From NCBI RefSeq assembly GCF_014133895.1, contig NC_050733.1, forward strand, positions 124,001 to 188,000: a DNA stretch of 64,000 bases. The letters are read 5' to 3'. Origin of the DNA: Torulaspora globosa (lineage: Eukaryota > Ascomycota > Saccharomycetes > Saccharomycetales > Saccharomycetaceae). The translations under genes were made by a program, and so were the position numbers. The notes below the pieces were generated by a model that saw only the letters and a list, made by a program, of their open reading frames with translations, was not told the origin of the DNA and did not search any database. Below, piece by piece: positions 49,023 to 61,457 of this stretch (the first letter of the stretch is position 1; every line of letters begins with the position of its first letter).

Positions 49023-50615
49023 ATGCCTGTGAGAAATGGTGGTATGGAAGATCCATGTTATGCAAGGGAACGTTTTCGAATCACGAAGCCACCTCATAAG
49101 ATTCCCATCAGTTGCATGTTTCTCAGTAATTTCGAAATTACGAAGGGCAATATAACAGTTTGGTCCCGAAAGTGGTCAGAAACAAACTGCGAGATTGATT
49201 TAGAGAATGTTGAATTCAAGGCACTCCCCTCGGGGATCCACGAAGTATCAGACGATGTCATTAATTTCGTTCTACCAAAAGAAGTGCCAGGTGATGAGTA
49301 TCATTATGGCGTAGCCTATTACCAGCAAAATGGCCAAGAAATGGCGGAAGGAACTGACCACGTCGATAGAAATGCGGTGAAGATGTACGCTTTGGGAGTC
49401 ATTGTGGATCCAAACTATAGAGTAAGCGGAGTCTCTGACAGTGGCTTCAACGAATGGAAGCCTAATCAATTTACGAGCGCTAATGATTATGTCGACGACC
49501 TCCAAGATTTATTAACACACTGGCTGGCCAAGAAAGAATACGATAACTTCAGCTTATTCGACGAGTACTTCGACTGCAACGGCTTAACTAATGATGCTGG
49601 CGGATTAGCATCACCGATGCTGCAAAGATCAGGTAAACCGGCTCGAGATATATTTTCTCATGATTCCAATGCTATTTCCAAAGAAGCGAGCCGGCCGCAA
49701 ATGCTTGATTATCTTCCCTTTTGGATAAGAAAGCTGGGCCCGCTCGTGTTCCCTCTGTGGAAATCATGTTTGCTTGGCGAAAGGATATTGATACTAAATC
49801 CACAGGGCGGCTCATTTGAACTTTGTAATGCTTTGAATTATTGTCTTTCGATAATTTCGCTGATACCGAAGGCTCTTCAGATTGATAGGCACGAGGAATA
49901 CGAATATTTTGTCAAGCCTCTCTTCACTATTGGCATCTCTGACATTGACAGCATGGTTTCTGACGTACGCCAGGTACAAAGGAATGCGAAGGTTCCTGGG
50001 TTCATCGCCTGCACCAGCGACGAAATCATTATAAGCAAGATTGAGCTGTACGACAAAGTCCTGAAGCTCTCAAAGGAAACAACAAGCCAAGACGGAGATG
50101 ATGCCGCTATTTACAGTAATACAGGGTTGCAGATCAAAGCGACACCTCATGATTTTGAATCCTTACAATCGCTTTATGATAACTTTCTACATGAAGAGAT
50201 GTCTTCAACAGCAAAAGTGCGCTGCATGTCAATGATAGAACCCAAAACATGGACGCAGTGCCTAATTGACGGTTTTTATTGGTGGGCCACAGCCGGTTAT
50301 GTGAAGCCCTCCTATCAGGAGCATGCTCATAGCACACCGACATCATCAGAAGATAATGAGGTTGAAATGATATTGAGCATTATTGGCTATTTTCACGATC
50401 GAACAAGTACCCTGTTCAACAAGCTAAAAGCAATAATTCAGGCCAGCGAACATCAAGGATCCGACGAAGTAATCTCGATACATCCAATGACGTTGGGTGA
50501 TATGGACTTGGACTGCTTTAGTATGCAGGATAGAGATTTCATCATCGCATTATCTTGGAAATTATTTCAGAGAGAGGTGCGAATCACTGGGGACTATTAC
50601 GAAGCAATTTGTTGA
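49023..50615 (+). CDS. ANR2: Anr2-like LCHN/DENN-related protein
   Basis: Member of the LCHN (DUF4484) family, related to DENN-domain Rab exchange factors. In S. cerevisiae Anr2 (YKL047W) is a predicted palmitoylated protein of unknown exact role. It has 530 residues (Anr2 ~516). Visible features are a DENN-like N-terminal block (KIPISCMFLSNFEITKGN, VINFVLPKEVPGDEYHYGVA), WIRKLGPLVFPLWKSCLLGE, and a C-terminal helical part. The start at 49023 is the first ATG; a second follows 7 codons later. Assignment is by family look and by DCW1 being next, as for YKL046C. Confidence 0.85.
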   Translation: MPVRNGGMEDPCYARERFRITKPPHKIPISCMFLSNFEITKGNITVWSRKWSETNCEIDLENVEFKALPSGIHEVSDDVINFVLPKEVPGDEYHYGVAYYQQNGQEMAEGTDHVDRNAVKMYALGVIVDPNYRVSGVSDSGFNEWKPNQFTSANDYVDDLQDLLTHWLAKKEYDNFSLFDEYFDCNGLTNDAGGLASPMLQRSGKPARDIFSHDSNAISKEASRPQMLDYLPFWIRKLGPLVFPLWKSCLLGERILILNPQGGSFELCNALNYCLSIISLIPKALQIDRHEEYEYFVKPLFTIGISDIDSMVSDVRQVQRNAKVPGFIACTSDEIIISKIELYDKVLKLSKETTSQDGDDAAIYSNTGLQIKATPHDFESLQSLYDNFLHEEMSSTAKVRCMSMIEPKTWTQCLIDGFYWWATAGYVKPSYQEHAHSTPTSSEDNEVEMILSIIGYFHDRTSTLFNKLKAIIQASEHQGSDEVISIHPMTLGDMDLDCFSMQDRDFIIALSWKLFQREVRITGDYYEAIC

Positions 50616-50737
50616 AAAAATCATCGACATAATTGAAATTGAGTTCTCAAATCTAACTAGTCATGTATACATTTATATCTGCGACCCTAATAACTTAACT
50701 TTGTATAGTCAGCCCCACTTTACCATCGATTGAAAAC

Positions 50738-52084
50738 TCACAATATTAGCCATAGGGCGCAACTCAAAATTGAAATACCTATCACGCATGTGATGATCCC
50801 AGCTCCTGCTTTTGAACCTGCAGTTATGTCCAATGGAGATAAGTTCGTCGGGATTTCCTCCGTACCTGCAGCACCGTCACCCACAGAAGAACCGCCATTG
50901 GTCGCGTTATAAGGTGGAGGTCTATCCAGAGCTCTCGTGTTGACTATGATTTCCAATGCAGACATCTGTTCACCAAGGCCGTACTGTGAGTCCCAGCCAC
51001 CGTAAAACCAATTAATACCGCAGGTGTGCCCATCGTAACCACCACTACAGGAGTCTGCTGCTGCCAGGGCCGATGTGTTGATCCATGTCATGATCTGGTC
51101 CCTCGTTTCGGGTATCAATTGAGCGGTAGTTCCCAAGAATCGGGAGAAATAGGCCTTAAAGGACCTCTGATCCGTATTACAAGTGTTGGCGCCCTGACAT
51201 GCCGATTCAAACATAACGCTGTTGTTAAAGAAAACGCGAGATGAGTTCAGGTAATCAAAGGTTCTGGTGCCCCACTTCTCGTCCTTGGTGAAATTGTAAA
51301 GGTATGCACAACCGCTCAGGATCAAACCCTGATTATACGTCCACTGATATTTCGTCAAGTTTCCGGAACAATTGTGAGCGATGTTGACACCGTCGTAAAC
51401 AAACTTGTCGGTACCATTGCTGATCAGCCCAACACCGTACATCCAGTCGTAAACCCTGTCGGCCCAATCTACATAGCTTTGGTTACCGGTGTACCGCGCC
51501 AGTCGGGCAGCCAAGTGGAAAAGCGCACCGTTCGACACAGAGTTCTTGTAATCGTAACCAGTATTCCACATGAAAATCTGCCATCTCAACCCACCGTTGC
51601 AAGAGCTCATATCCCAGCGCAGCGCCATCGTGTTGAACACCGCCTGAGCCAGGTACAGCCATTGCGGCTGATGCGCTGGCGGATTCGTGAAATTTCTCTC
51701 AGCTGCGGTCATCGCCGCAATCCCCCAAAACGCCTGGTCATCGTTACCTTCCGTGGTAGATTGGTTCAGCGGCACATAATCCTTGTGTTCTCCAACCTGG
51801 TACAGCAGAGCCTGAGACACAACCTCATTGTAGGTGTCGTTTTCCATGAAATACCAGTAATCCAGCATACATCCCCAAGCTCCGCCGGCCTCCCACCAAT
51901 AGTACGGATTAGAAAACATCCCGATCGTCTGACCATACTGCAATCCGGTGTAATAATCCATCAACCCAACCGCAATCAGTGAACTCGCATTCTTAATACT
52001 CGCAGTATCATTCAAATCCAGATACACCGCCTCAACGCAAGCCAAACACGTAGCCAAGCTGGCCAGCAATCCCTTCCAAAGCAT
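50738..52084 (-). CDS. DCW1: Dcw1, GPI-anchored GH76 mannosidase-like wall protein
   Basis: Glycoside hydrolase family 76 protein proposed to cross-link GPI wall proteins to beta-glucan at the cell surface; Dcw1 and Dfg5 are jointly essential. It starts with a secretion signal (MLWKGLLASLATCLACVEA). Catalytic-site Asp pair is seen in EGNDDQAFWG; other blocks are GMFSNPYYWWEAGGAWG, YTYNQG-type WTYNQGLILSGCAY, and YGLGEQMSALEI. The C-terminus has a Ser/Asn-rich stretch and a hydrophobic tail fit for GPI attachment. Length 448 equals S. cerevisiae (449). The start at 52084 is the first ATG. Confidence 0.95.
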   Translation of the reverse strand: MLWKGLLASLATCLACVEAVYLDLNDTASIKNASSLIAVGLMDYYTGLQYGQTIGMFSNPYYWWEAGGAWGCMLDYWYFMENDTYNEVVSQALLYQVGEHKDYVPLNQSTTEGNDDQAFWGIAAMTAAERNFTNPPAHQPQWLYLAQAVFNTMALRWDMSSCNGGLRWQIFMWNTGYDYKNSVSNGALFHLAARLARYTGNQSYVDWADRVYDWMYGVGLISNGTDKFVYDGVNIAHNCSGNLTKYQWTYNQGLILSGCAYLYNFTKDEKWGTRTFDYLNSSRVFFNNSVMFESACQGANTCNTDQRSFKAYFSRFLGTTAQLIPETRDQIMTWINTSALAAADSCSGGYDGHTCGINWFYGGWDSQYGLGEQMSALEIIVNTRALDRPPPYNATNGGSSVGDGAAGTEEIPTNLSPLDITAGSKAGAGIITCVIGISILSCALWLIL

Positions 52085-52265
52085 CGCCACGATCTCAACC
52101 CGGCCTGGACGCTTCGAGAATCTTGTCAATGGCCATTACAGGTGCTCTTCAGATGGTCTGCTTCCTATAAGCTCGAATAAGCCCATGGACGTCGCTTCCG
52201 ACGGATGTCTTGTTCATTATAATGGCTATGTACTCACTATCAGAGGTATAGCGGCGATGGCTGGA

Positions 52266-52763
52266 TCAGAAGCCCAACGACTTGAGTATCGAGCTCTTGA
52301 CGCGTTTCTCGAACTCGGGCCTGTTGTCTCTCCAGAGGATGCAGGCGTCGACGTTGGCGCCGCTCTCGATGTTGGGCTCGCTGAGCATGCTCATCACGCT
52401 CAGCAAGATCTTCTCGACGCTCTGAACGGGCGACCATCTCTCTTCTGCTAGCTCGTACATGTTGGGATCGTCTCCTGGCGAATGCAGGATCGAAATACAC
52501 ACTTCGCCGTTGTGGTAGATGTTGGGATGCAGGATGCTTGGGGTGAAGGTGAGCTTGGGTGGCGAAAGCGGATAGTCCTTGGGGAATTCCAGCTTGGCGT
52601 TGAACACACCCCCCTCGTAGGGCGTGTCTGGAGGGCCCTGGATCAGACAGTCCCACAGGAACAGGTTGTCCTCCGATTTGGGGGCTGCTAGGATGCCCGG
52701 TGGCGAGTCCTTGGTCAGTTGCTGGTACTCCTTGAGCAATCTCCGTTGTGCGGTCTTCGACAT
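52266..52763 (-). CDS. UBC7: Ubc7, ER-associated ubiquitin-conjugating enzyme
   Basis: E2 enzyme recruited to the ER membrane by Cue1, working with Hrd1 and Doa10 in ER-associated degradation. It has 165 residues, exactly the S. cerevisiae length. Catalytic cysteine is in [10 protein letters not shown], preceded by the HPN motif (LHPNIYHNG). The acidic loop insertion typical of Ubc7/Cdc34 follows ([17 protein letters not shown]). The start [16 protein letters not shown] is the family start. Confidence 0.97.
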   Translation of the reverse strand: MSKTAQRRLLKEYQQLTKDSPPGILAAPKSEDNLFLWDCLIQGPPDTPYEGGVFNAKLEFPKDYPLSPPKLTFTPSILHPNIYHNGEVCISILHSPGDDPNMYELAEERWSPVQSVEKILLSVMSMLSEPNIESGANVDACILWRDNRPEFEKRVKSSILKSLGF

Positions 52764-53172
52764 CGGGCTGTGATCGGCGCTGTGGGTCTAACGGACGGTT
52801 ACACGCTGCTTTTATGGTCGAGTATCCAAAGCTGTGGTGCTGGCCAATGTTGGATTTTGAAGGCGATGGGATCCGCTTTAAGAGCTCTCGCGATGCTACA
52901 CAGGGCTTGATAGAAACCGGCGAAGCTTGATGGGAATGCGGTGGTGGACCTAGGCAGTGGTCAAGATAGCGCGATTGCAACTCGCAGGTCACCTAGGTGC
53001 TTCTTGAAGCACTGTTAGACTGTACCCATAAGTCGGGTAGATCACCATGGACGTCGTGATTCGTATCAAGCAAAGCAGTACATCAGAAGCTCGATGCCGA
53101 CTGTCAAGTCGCAGTAAGCGACGATTGGGCTGGTGCTGGGACGCTCGATGGGTTGAGGCTGGCGAGGTACCG
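52764..53172. promoter_or_regulatory. Divergent promoter, UBC7 / MAC1
   Basis: 409 bp between divergent starts. The MAC1 frame is open from an ATG at 53047, so the last 126 bases could be translated. Confidence 0.5.
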
Positions 53173-54315
53173 ATGATTATCTATGATGGGGAGAAATACG
53201 CGTGCGTGTCGTGCATTCGGGGCCATCGGTCTTCCACTTGTCGACATACGAGCAGGATGCTGGTGAAGGTGCGTAGTCGCGGCAGACATGCGTCTCTGGA
53301 CATTAGGAAGGTGATTATTGTGGACACGGAGTCGCAGGTTACGCCCGATGACAACCAACAGGGAGGCGACAGCAGCGAAAGCTGCGACGGGGCCAAGGAA
53401 TGCGACAAGATGAACAAACAGCCGATTCTGTTCCTGCGAACGATTCGAATGCAAAAGGCCGTGCTGATAGACGGTAAGCTGAAGATTATAGTGGAGGAAA
53501 ACGGTTCCGGGAATGATGATGAGGGAAAGCCGTCTTACAAGTACGTCTCCGAGAAGGAGTTTCTGAGACAGTGTTCTATCAATCTGAGCAGCGCCGGGGA
53601 GGGATGCCGGTGTTCATGCAAGGAATCGCAGGCGAACGGCATTAAAACAGAGAACAAGCAGGAGGTGAACAAGGCGCTGCGTGCCGGACATCCGGCGGAA
53701 CTGCCGGCCCAGAGTCCAGATGCAGCGCAGAACGTTAGCCAGACGGCAGTTTCCGATCTTTCCTCTCAGAGCTTCTTCAAGGCGAAACCGATGTTTGAGT
53801 TGCTTACTCATAGGGGCCTCTACCTGAGCACTCAATGCTCCTGCAAAGAGGGCAACTGTCCGTGTGCCACCTGCCTATTGCACAGAAACGAGGATGAGCT
53901 GAACTCTTACATTCAACGAAGTGGTGTGCCGCTCACCAATATGGGGGAGGCCCCGGTGGCGCATCAGACGAGCGTTTCCTGCCCGAATAGCTGTAACTGT
54001 TCAGCAGAGGAATGCCAGTGTCAGGACTGCCTGGAGCATCCTACAGAAATAATTTCATTCAATCGATTTGTCTTTTTCGGCATCCTCAATGTCAATCTGA
54101 AGAGGAAAACTATAATAAACTACAAGGGCCGACTAATACCTTCGCAGTTCTGGTGGGATTTCCTGAAACATCAGGTGCCACTGATGTCCGAGAATCAATT
54201 GGACAACCTGGAGATCAATAGCTGGTTCGATAAAATCGTGACCACTTACGATTCGCAATTGATTGATACCCGTAATCTTCACTTCGACTTCGCCAACCCA
54301 ATGTTTGGCGCCTAG
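53173..54315 (+). CDS. MAC1: Mac1, copper-sensing transcription activator
   Basis: Activates copper and iron uptake genes (CTR1, FRE1 in S. cerevisiae) when copper is low. The N-terminal copper-fist DNA-binding domain reads MIIYDGEKYACVSCIRGHRS with CRH and a basic stretch RSRGRH. Usually this stretch is RGRP, and the proline is replaced here. Two C-terminal cysteine-rich copper-sensing repeats are clear: CSCKEGNCPCATCLLH and CNCSAEECQCQDCLEH. The 380-residue form is shorter than S. cerevisiae (417). I start at 53173 since copper fists normally sit at the extreme N-terminus. Confidence 0.94.
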   Translation: MIIYDGEKYACVSCIRGHRSSTCRHTSRMLVKVRSRGRHASLDIRKVIIVDTESQVTPDDNQQGGDSSESCDGAKECDKMNKQPILFLRTIRMQKAVLIDGKLKIIVEENGSGNDDEGKPSYKYVSEKEFLRQCSINLSSAGEGCRCSCKESQANGIKTENKQEVNKALRAGHPAELPAQSPDAAQNVSQTAVSDLSSQSFFKAKPMFELLTHRGLYLSTQCSCKEGNCPCATCLLHRNEDELNSYIQRSGVPLTNMGEAPVAHQTSVSCPNSCNCSAEECQCQDCLEHPTEIISFNRFVFFGILNVNLKRKTIINYKGRLIPSQFWWDFLKHQVPLMSENQLDNLEINSWFDKIVTTYDSQLIDTRNLHFDFANPMFGA

Positions 54316-54351
54316 GTTCGGTTATAGTATATCATGTACATATTAAAACGT

Positions 54352-56384
<2,033 letters not shown>

Positions 56385-57914
56385 ATGTTTAGACAGAGCA
56401 AGAAGCGGGCTTCTTCGAGAAAGAATTTTAGCGTGTCAGAGAGTGGAGATGGAGTGTCTGGGCATCTCATCCTAGGATCTACGAGCGCAAGCGAGAAGAA
56501 GCTTTATGACAGCATTTACGCGTCGAAACTTTCGTTTTACGATCTGCCACCCCAAGGCGAGATCACTCTCGATCAGTTCGAGGTATGGGCGATTGACCGG
56601 TTGAAGATTCTTCTAGAGATTGAATCATGTGTGTCTAGAAACAAGAATATGAAGGAGATCGAAACGATCATCAAGCCTCATCTGCAGAAATCGATGCCTT
56701 TTAACACGGATAACTTGGAGGCCAAGAAGAAGGACTACTATTCGCACTTTATCCTGAGGTTGTGTTTCTGCCGGTCTCAAGACTTGAGGGAGAAATTCGT
56801 GCGGGCAGAGACGATGCTGTTCAGGCTAAGATTCAACATGCTGACGAGCCAGGACCAGATAAAGTTCGTGCAGTCGCTCAATTTGCCCTCTCTGCAGTTT
56901 ATAAGCGAGGAGGAGAAGGAAAAGCTGAAAGTCCAATTGTACCAGACTATTTCGCCGCAACTGCAGTTTCAGCTGAATCTTCACGATGAGAGCCAGAGGG
57001 AGGCCTATTTCAAGCAGGAAAAATTCATCAAGCTACCATTCGAAGATGTTATCGAACTGGTCGGGAACAGACAGGTATTCCTACGGGGCGGATACGCCTA
57101 CTTACCTCAGTTCCAACAGTTGAACTTGCTTGCAAGCGAATTCTCCAGCAAACTGACCCAAGACCTGATTATCACGCAGAGAAACCTGCCCCAACTGAAC
57201 GAGGACGACCGCTTGCTGCCGATCCTGCAACATCTGTCATCCGGCTACACAATCTCCGACTTCCAGCCCGACGAGTACTCCAAGGAAGCCGGCGACATAA
57301 CCGCAAAGTCGGTCTACTCCGCCGACATAAGCCAGCACTACCCGCTCTGCGTCCAAAACCTGTTCCGCGGCCTCAAGGAGAACCACCACCTGAGATACAA
57401 CGGACGTCAGCAGCTCAGTCTATTTCTGAAGGGGATCGGCCTCAGCGCCGACGAGGCCATGAAATTCTGGACAGACGCCTTCACCAACGGCGGCCACATC
57501 ACCGTCGACAAATTCAACAAGGACTACCGCTACAACTTCCGACACAATTACGGCCTGGAAGGCACCAGGATCAAGTACAAGCCCTGGGACTGCCGCATCA
57601 TCCTGTCCAAGCCCAGACCCGCCCGGGGCGAGTACCACGGCTGTCCCTACAGGGACTGGAGCGTCGAAAAACTCTCCATGGATCTCTCCCACATGAATCT
57701 GACCAAGACCCAGATCTCCGCGGTCCTAGACTCGTGCCAAAAGACAGAATACACAATCGCATGCACCCAAGTGTTCGAGTACACGCATGGCTCCGCTTCC
57801 TCTCGCCCATCCGACGACCAGACGCACATCGCGCATCCAAACCTGTACTTCGAAAGGTCCAGACTGCTACAGAACCAGCAGCCCCGGCCTGCAGCACAAG
57901 AATCCAGTTCCTAG
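56385..57914 (+). CDS. PRI2: DNA primase large subunit Pri2
   Basis: Iron-sulphur subunit of DNA polymerase alpha-primase, needed for RNA primer initiation. It has 509 residues (S. cerevisiae 528). The N-terminal all-helical domain contains LYDSIYASKLSFYDLPPQGE and DYYSHFILRLCFCR. The C-terminal [4Fe-4S] domain follows, with conserved cysteines in HYPLCVQNL, EYHGCPYRDW, LDSCQK and TIACTQVFEY. Also typical are RYNGRQQLSLFLKGIGLS and HNYGLEGTRI. The start at 56385 fits the family. Confidence 0.96.
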   Translation: MFRQSKKRASSRKNFSVSESGDGVSGHLILGSTSASEKKLYDSIYASKLSFYDLPPQGEITLDQFEVWAIDRLKILLEIESCVSRNKNMKEIETIIKPHLQKSMPFNTDNLEAKKKDYYSHFILRLCFCRSQDLREKFVRAETMLFRLRFNMLTSQDQIKFVQSLNLPSLQFISEEEKEKLKVQLYQTISPQLQFQLNLHDESQREAYFKQEKFIKLPFEDVIELVGNRQVFLRGGYAYLPQFQQLNLLASEFSSKLTQDLIITQRNLPQLNEDDRLLPILQHLSSGYTISDFQPDEYSKEAGDITAKSVYSADISQHYPLCVQNLFRGLKENHHLRYNGRQQLSLFLKGIGLSADEAMKFWTDAFTNGGHITVDKFNKDYRYNFRHNYGLEGTRIKYKPWDCRIILSKPRPARGEYHGCPYRDWSVEKLSMDLSHMNLTKTQISAVLDSCQKTEYTIACTQVFEYTHGSASSRPSDDQTHIAHPNLYFERSRLLQNQQPRPAAQESSS

Positions 57915-58533
57915 ATATCGTCGTATATGCTACAAATAACCTTCCCGCTTCCGATATCTTCCTGGTTTCCCAATGCGGAACGATAGCTGGTATCTTCTTC
58001 GTTTAGGGGAAAAGCTAATCCGAACTTCGGTTACGTCTGCTCTATTCCATTCCGTCATCATTTTTTCATGCCCATATACGTTGCAACGTGCATGCGGAAG
58101 GAACGCGATTTGTAATCCGAGCAATTGCCTAGAAGCTTGCGAACAGCTGGAAGCACATCTTCCAGTTCCTACAGCTGACGCTGCTCGCCACGGGTAATTC
58201 TGCCAAGGTTCTTCATGCAGAGGAAGGAAGTTTTCCCGTTTCGTTGGACTGTTCTCCTTTGGGTTTGATACTTCCAGGCTTTGTTTTCCAAAATTCATTG
58301 CTTTTGGTAAACGACTGGCAGCGTTCCTTCGTACGCCGATTCTTCCTGCTTTTTTTATTTTTTTCACTTTTCCACATTCCTTCGACTTTTCAGTCTATCC
58401 AGATTGGAAACATTATCAACTGGTAGGTGTTTTTGTCATTGGCAAGGCTTTGAGCAAGAAGAGGTGGCATTTTAGTTGGATCGAGTTCAGTTGAGGTTAA
58501 GCAAGATAGAGCAGAATAGTACATGCTTAAGGG
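57915..58533. promoter_or_regulatory. Long leader/promoter of the SOK2/PHD1 gene
   Basis: 619 bp. The T-rich part (58340-58385) and the long gap suit the extended promoters known for APSES regulators. A short upstream ORF overlaps the main start at its 3' end. No other gene is seen. Confidence 0.5.
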
Positions 58534-58591
58534 ATGGAAATCGCACCATCGAATGGCAGCAGTAGCGAGAGCGACTCTAGCGGGCTGCTAA
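58523..58591 (+). promoter_or_regulatory. Upstream ORF overlapping the SOK2/PHD1 start
   Basis: The ATG at 58523 opens a 22-codon frame that runs past the main ATG (58534) in another frame and stops at 58591. Ribosomes starting here would miss the main start, so it could lower translation. Confidence 0.5.
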
Positions 58592-60210
58592 CAGGGTTTG
58601 AAAATCGAACGTCGAACGGAAAAGTTTTGAATTCTCGGCTTATGACAAACGCTGGGGTACCGGATCCTGTGGTCGCATACAAGCAATGGCAGTACCCCGG
58701 GTATGGCGGGACGCAGCACGACGTTAGCAGAGATGCTGCTGCCGCACAGCCGGTGTGGTATTACTATCCACCTTTGCAAACGGGTCCTGTCGCCAACGGG
58801 TATCAGCAACAACCGTACTATTACTGCAATGCTGCTGCTTCGCAGCAGCAGCCGCAGCCGCAGCCGCAGTCACTGCCGCAATTGCAGCAGGGCTCTTCGC
58901 AGTATCCAAGACCTAAGGTCTATCAGTTTCCTGGGTTCCAGGAGCCACATCAACAACAGCATCAATCACAGCAACCACATGTGCAACAGGGGCCCATTGC
59001 GAGCCCGAACTTGAGTTCCACTCAGCAGCAGTTTCCCCTGCGACAGTTCACTCCCTCACCGGCACCTTACCAGGTGAGCAACGCGAGTATGGCACCGTTA
59101 GGCTATCCGCCACCGCAGCCTGGCTATGACCCGACAGCGCAGCTTCTATCACCGCCTAACGCACCGGCTAGTCTGGCGAGGAGACCCGGAGCGCCTCTGA
59201 AGCAGGCGGGCCGCAGGCCCGTCAAACAGAGAGATCCGTTGGAGTTACCGCAAGAGTCACGAATGCAGTCTTACGACGTTACGGCGTCTAGTGGTCAGAT
59301 GACGAGACCGCGGGTCACCACTACCATGTGGGAGGACGAAAAGACCCTGTGCTATCAGGTGGAAGCCAACGGCGTTTCTGTGGTACGCAGGGCGGACAAC
59401 GATATGATCAATGGTACGAAGCTGTTAAACGTTGCAAAAATAACACGCGGCAGAAGGGACGGAATACTGAAAGCTGAAAGGATCAGACACGTTGTCAAGA
59501 TAGGTTCCATGCATTTGAAAGGTGTTTGGATTCCTTTCGAACGCGCCCAAGCCATGGCTGAACGTGAAAAAATTGTAGATTATCTATACCCATTGTTTGT
59601 CAAAGACATCGAAAGCGTTCTGAAGCAACCTTCTTCCGATATGCCAGAACCTCTGCCCCCGCCAATGATCCCGCCGCAGCCAGCTGCCATGATGTTGCCG
59701 CCGCAACAGAACCGTCAAGAGGAAGATCTGACAAACCCACAACCTCAGCTTTCATATGACCTAGCGCCAGCGTGGTACGGTAACCTGTCGAATAGACCCC
59801 ATACATCGCCACAATCTTATAGAAACACGCTATCCTACGGACAATACCAAAACATAGCGTCATCTTCCACCACACCTCCATCATTTCCAGCTCCTGCTCC
59901 CCTGCAACCGGCATTTCATCAACCGCTGCCTCCGACTGGGTATCAATCGGATTTCGCTTTAAGTAATAGAACGCATGATAGAGGATCTGCTACATCAATC
60001 TCCACCTCGAGCTCGAATGCGAGCGGTCCATCGGCCTTATCATCAGATCCGACTACGAACCCACAGTCGAGCCGGCGAGAGACAAAGGCAGACGGTCATA
60101 CCCCAAAGAACACTACCCCTGGCAAATTACTAACTGGCATTCAACCACCACAACCGAATGTTGATGGTTCTGAAGACAAAATTCAAGATGACAAACCAAA
60201 AGATGTCTGA
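58534..60210 (+). CDS. SOK2/PHD1: Sok2/Phd1 APSES transcription factor
   Basis: APSES (KilA-N-like) DNA-binding regulator of pseudohyphal growth and the PKA response. The APSES domain is at about residues 245-365: [78 protein letters not shown]. Flanks are Gln-, Pro- and Ser-rich with several short glutamine runs. It has 558 residues, between Phd1 (366) and Sok2 (785). The single gene represents the pre-duplication ancestor of SOK2 and PHD1, matching SPC42 (next to PHD1) and ERG5 (next to SOK2) as neighbours. Confidence 0.94.
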   Translation: MEIAPSNGSSSESDSSGLLTGFENRTSNGKVLNSRLMTNAGVPDPVVAYKQWQYPGYGGTQHDVSRDAAAAQPVWYYYPPLQTGPVANGYQQQPYYYCNAAASQQQPQPQPQSLPQLQQGSSQYPRPKVYQFPGFQEPHQQQHQSQQPHVQQGPIASPNLSSTQQQFPLRQFTPSPAPYQVSNASMAPLGYPPPQPGYDPTAQLLSPPNAPASLARRPGAPLKQAGRRPVKQRDPLELPQESRMQSYDVTASSGQMTRPRVTTTMWEDEKTLCYQVEANGVSVVRRADNDMINGTKLLNVAKITRGRRDGILKAERIRHVVKIGSMHLKGVWIPFERAQAMAEREKIVDYLYPLFVKDIESVLKQPSSDMPEPLPPPMIPPQPAAMMLPPQQNRQEEDLTNPQPQLSYDLAPAWYGNLSNRPHTSPQSYRNTLSYGQYQNIASSSTTPPSFPAPAPLQPAFHQPLPPTGYQSDFALSNRTHDRGSATSISTSSSNASGPSALSSDPTTNPQSSRRETKADGHTPKNTTPGKLLTGIQPPQPNVDGSEDKIQDDKPKDV

Positions 60211-60476
60211 TACAATCGATATATTTTTGTCTCCTATCATCAAGATCCATCCTCAAAGCATTTTACGTGGCATAAAACAGATCCAAGGACTCCTTCTATA
60301 GCTATCGGATTTACCATTCTCACCTTATATACTGCTATAGTACTCGTTTCAGTTAATGGAAATTGTATTTATTAGAGCTTATTCATTTATCGTTCTAGTT
60401 CTTCAAAGGCGCGGCTCAGCGATTTTGTGATGCCTTCTCTAAAACAAACAGTAAATCAACACTGAATATCGACAGG

Positions 60477-61457
60477 ATGAATATATCACCGACGCCAAGG
60501 CGCTACGCTTCACGTTCTAAGGCTATGGCTCCTGATAATGCCTTCCTATACTCAGATCCAGTCGATGCAGGGGAAAATGTTATCAAGGACAGGATCATCC
60601 CGGAAGAATATCGATTGAACTCACAGATGATCAACCGGTTGATTAAACAAAATAAGGAACTTATTACCAAAATAGACGCTAAGCAAGAGGAAATTGACAG
60701 ACTAAACATACTAGTGGGATCTTTGAGAGGTAAATTGATCAAGTATACCGAAATGAACAAGAAGCTAGAGGACGACCTTGTCCAAGCCGGCAGCCGTGTC
60801 TCTAGCAGGAACATGAACGAGAACGAGCAAGATTATATACAGGTACCCAAGAGGCGAACCGAGACTAAGGACAATGTGACGCCCCATGACGATCGAATCA
60901 ACGCGTTAAGCGACAAGCTGGACAAGTTGACCAAATTGGTCTTACAGAACGCGGTACCAGCCTCATCGTCCCCATTACAGTCGCCGCAGCCACCCGTTTC
61001 GGTTGACAACCACAGAGCAGTTGTCAGTCCATCAGAGGAAGACATCATGTGCAAAGAGAGCTTAGAGCTGAAACAGATGGAAGATCAGATTGACTCCCTG
61101 AAGAGAAAGCTTCTAATAAAGCGAGAGAATGAGCTGCGCAAGATCTCCCTCAATCAAGAATTACTAGAGCTGATGGACAGGCTAAGTATGCAGAACCCAG
61201 CCGAAAAAGAACGGGAGAGAAATCTAAACAATGAGTCTTCTTTGCATAACAATTCAGCCTCGCCAGCATACTGTGCCGAATGCCATCACCACGAAAGGAA
61301 CCACAACCACGTCAGTAGTATGAGACAAACACAACCTGTGGCCAAAAAAAACCCCCAAATCCCTGCCTCTGATCCTTTAGAGACACCAACTCCTCTACCG
61401 AAAAGAGCGGGGTTGTCCCAGGTCGATTTGAACGACACTGTAAATCGTATCTGGTAG
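60477..61457 (+). CDS. SPC42: Spc42, spindle pole body central plaque protein
   Basis: Coiled-coil protein forming the crystalline core of the spindle pole body. It has 326 residues (S. cerevisiae 363). N-terminus MNISPTPRRYASRSKAM matches the family. Two coiled coils are visible: the first at about residues 45-105 (LIKQNKELITKIDAKQEEID), and a second at about residues 195-245 (ESLELKQMEDQIDSLKRKLL). The C-terminus has a cysteine pair CAEC and an ATP-like ETPTPLPKR motif. Confidence 0.93.
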   Translation: MNISPTPRRYASRSKAMAPDNAFLYSDPVDAGENVIKDRIIPEEYRLNSQMINRLIKQNKELITKIDAKQEEIDRLNILVGSLRGKLIKYTEMNKKLEDDLVQAGSRVSSRNMNENEQDYIQVPKRRTETKDNVTPHDDRINALSDKLDKLTKLVLQNAVPASSSPLQSPQPPVSVDNHRAVVSPSEEDIMCKESLELKQMEDQIDSLKRKLLIKRENELRKISLNQELLELMDRLSMQNPAEKERERNLNNESSLHNNSASPAYCAECHHHERNHNHVSSMRQTQPVAKKNPQIPASDPLETPTPLPKRAGLSQVDLNDTVNRIW

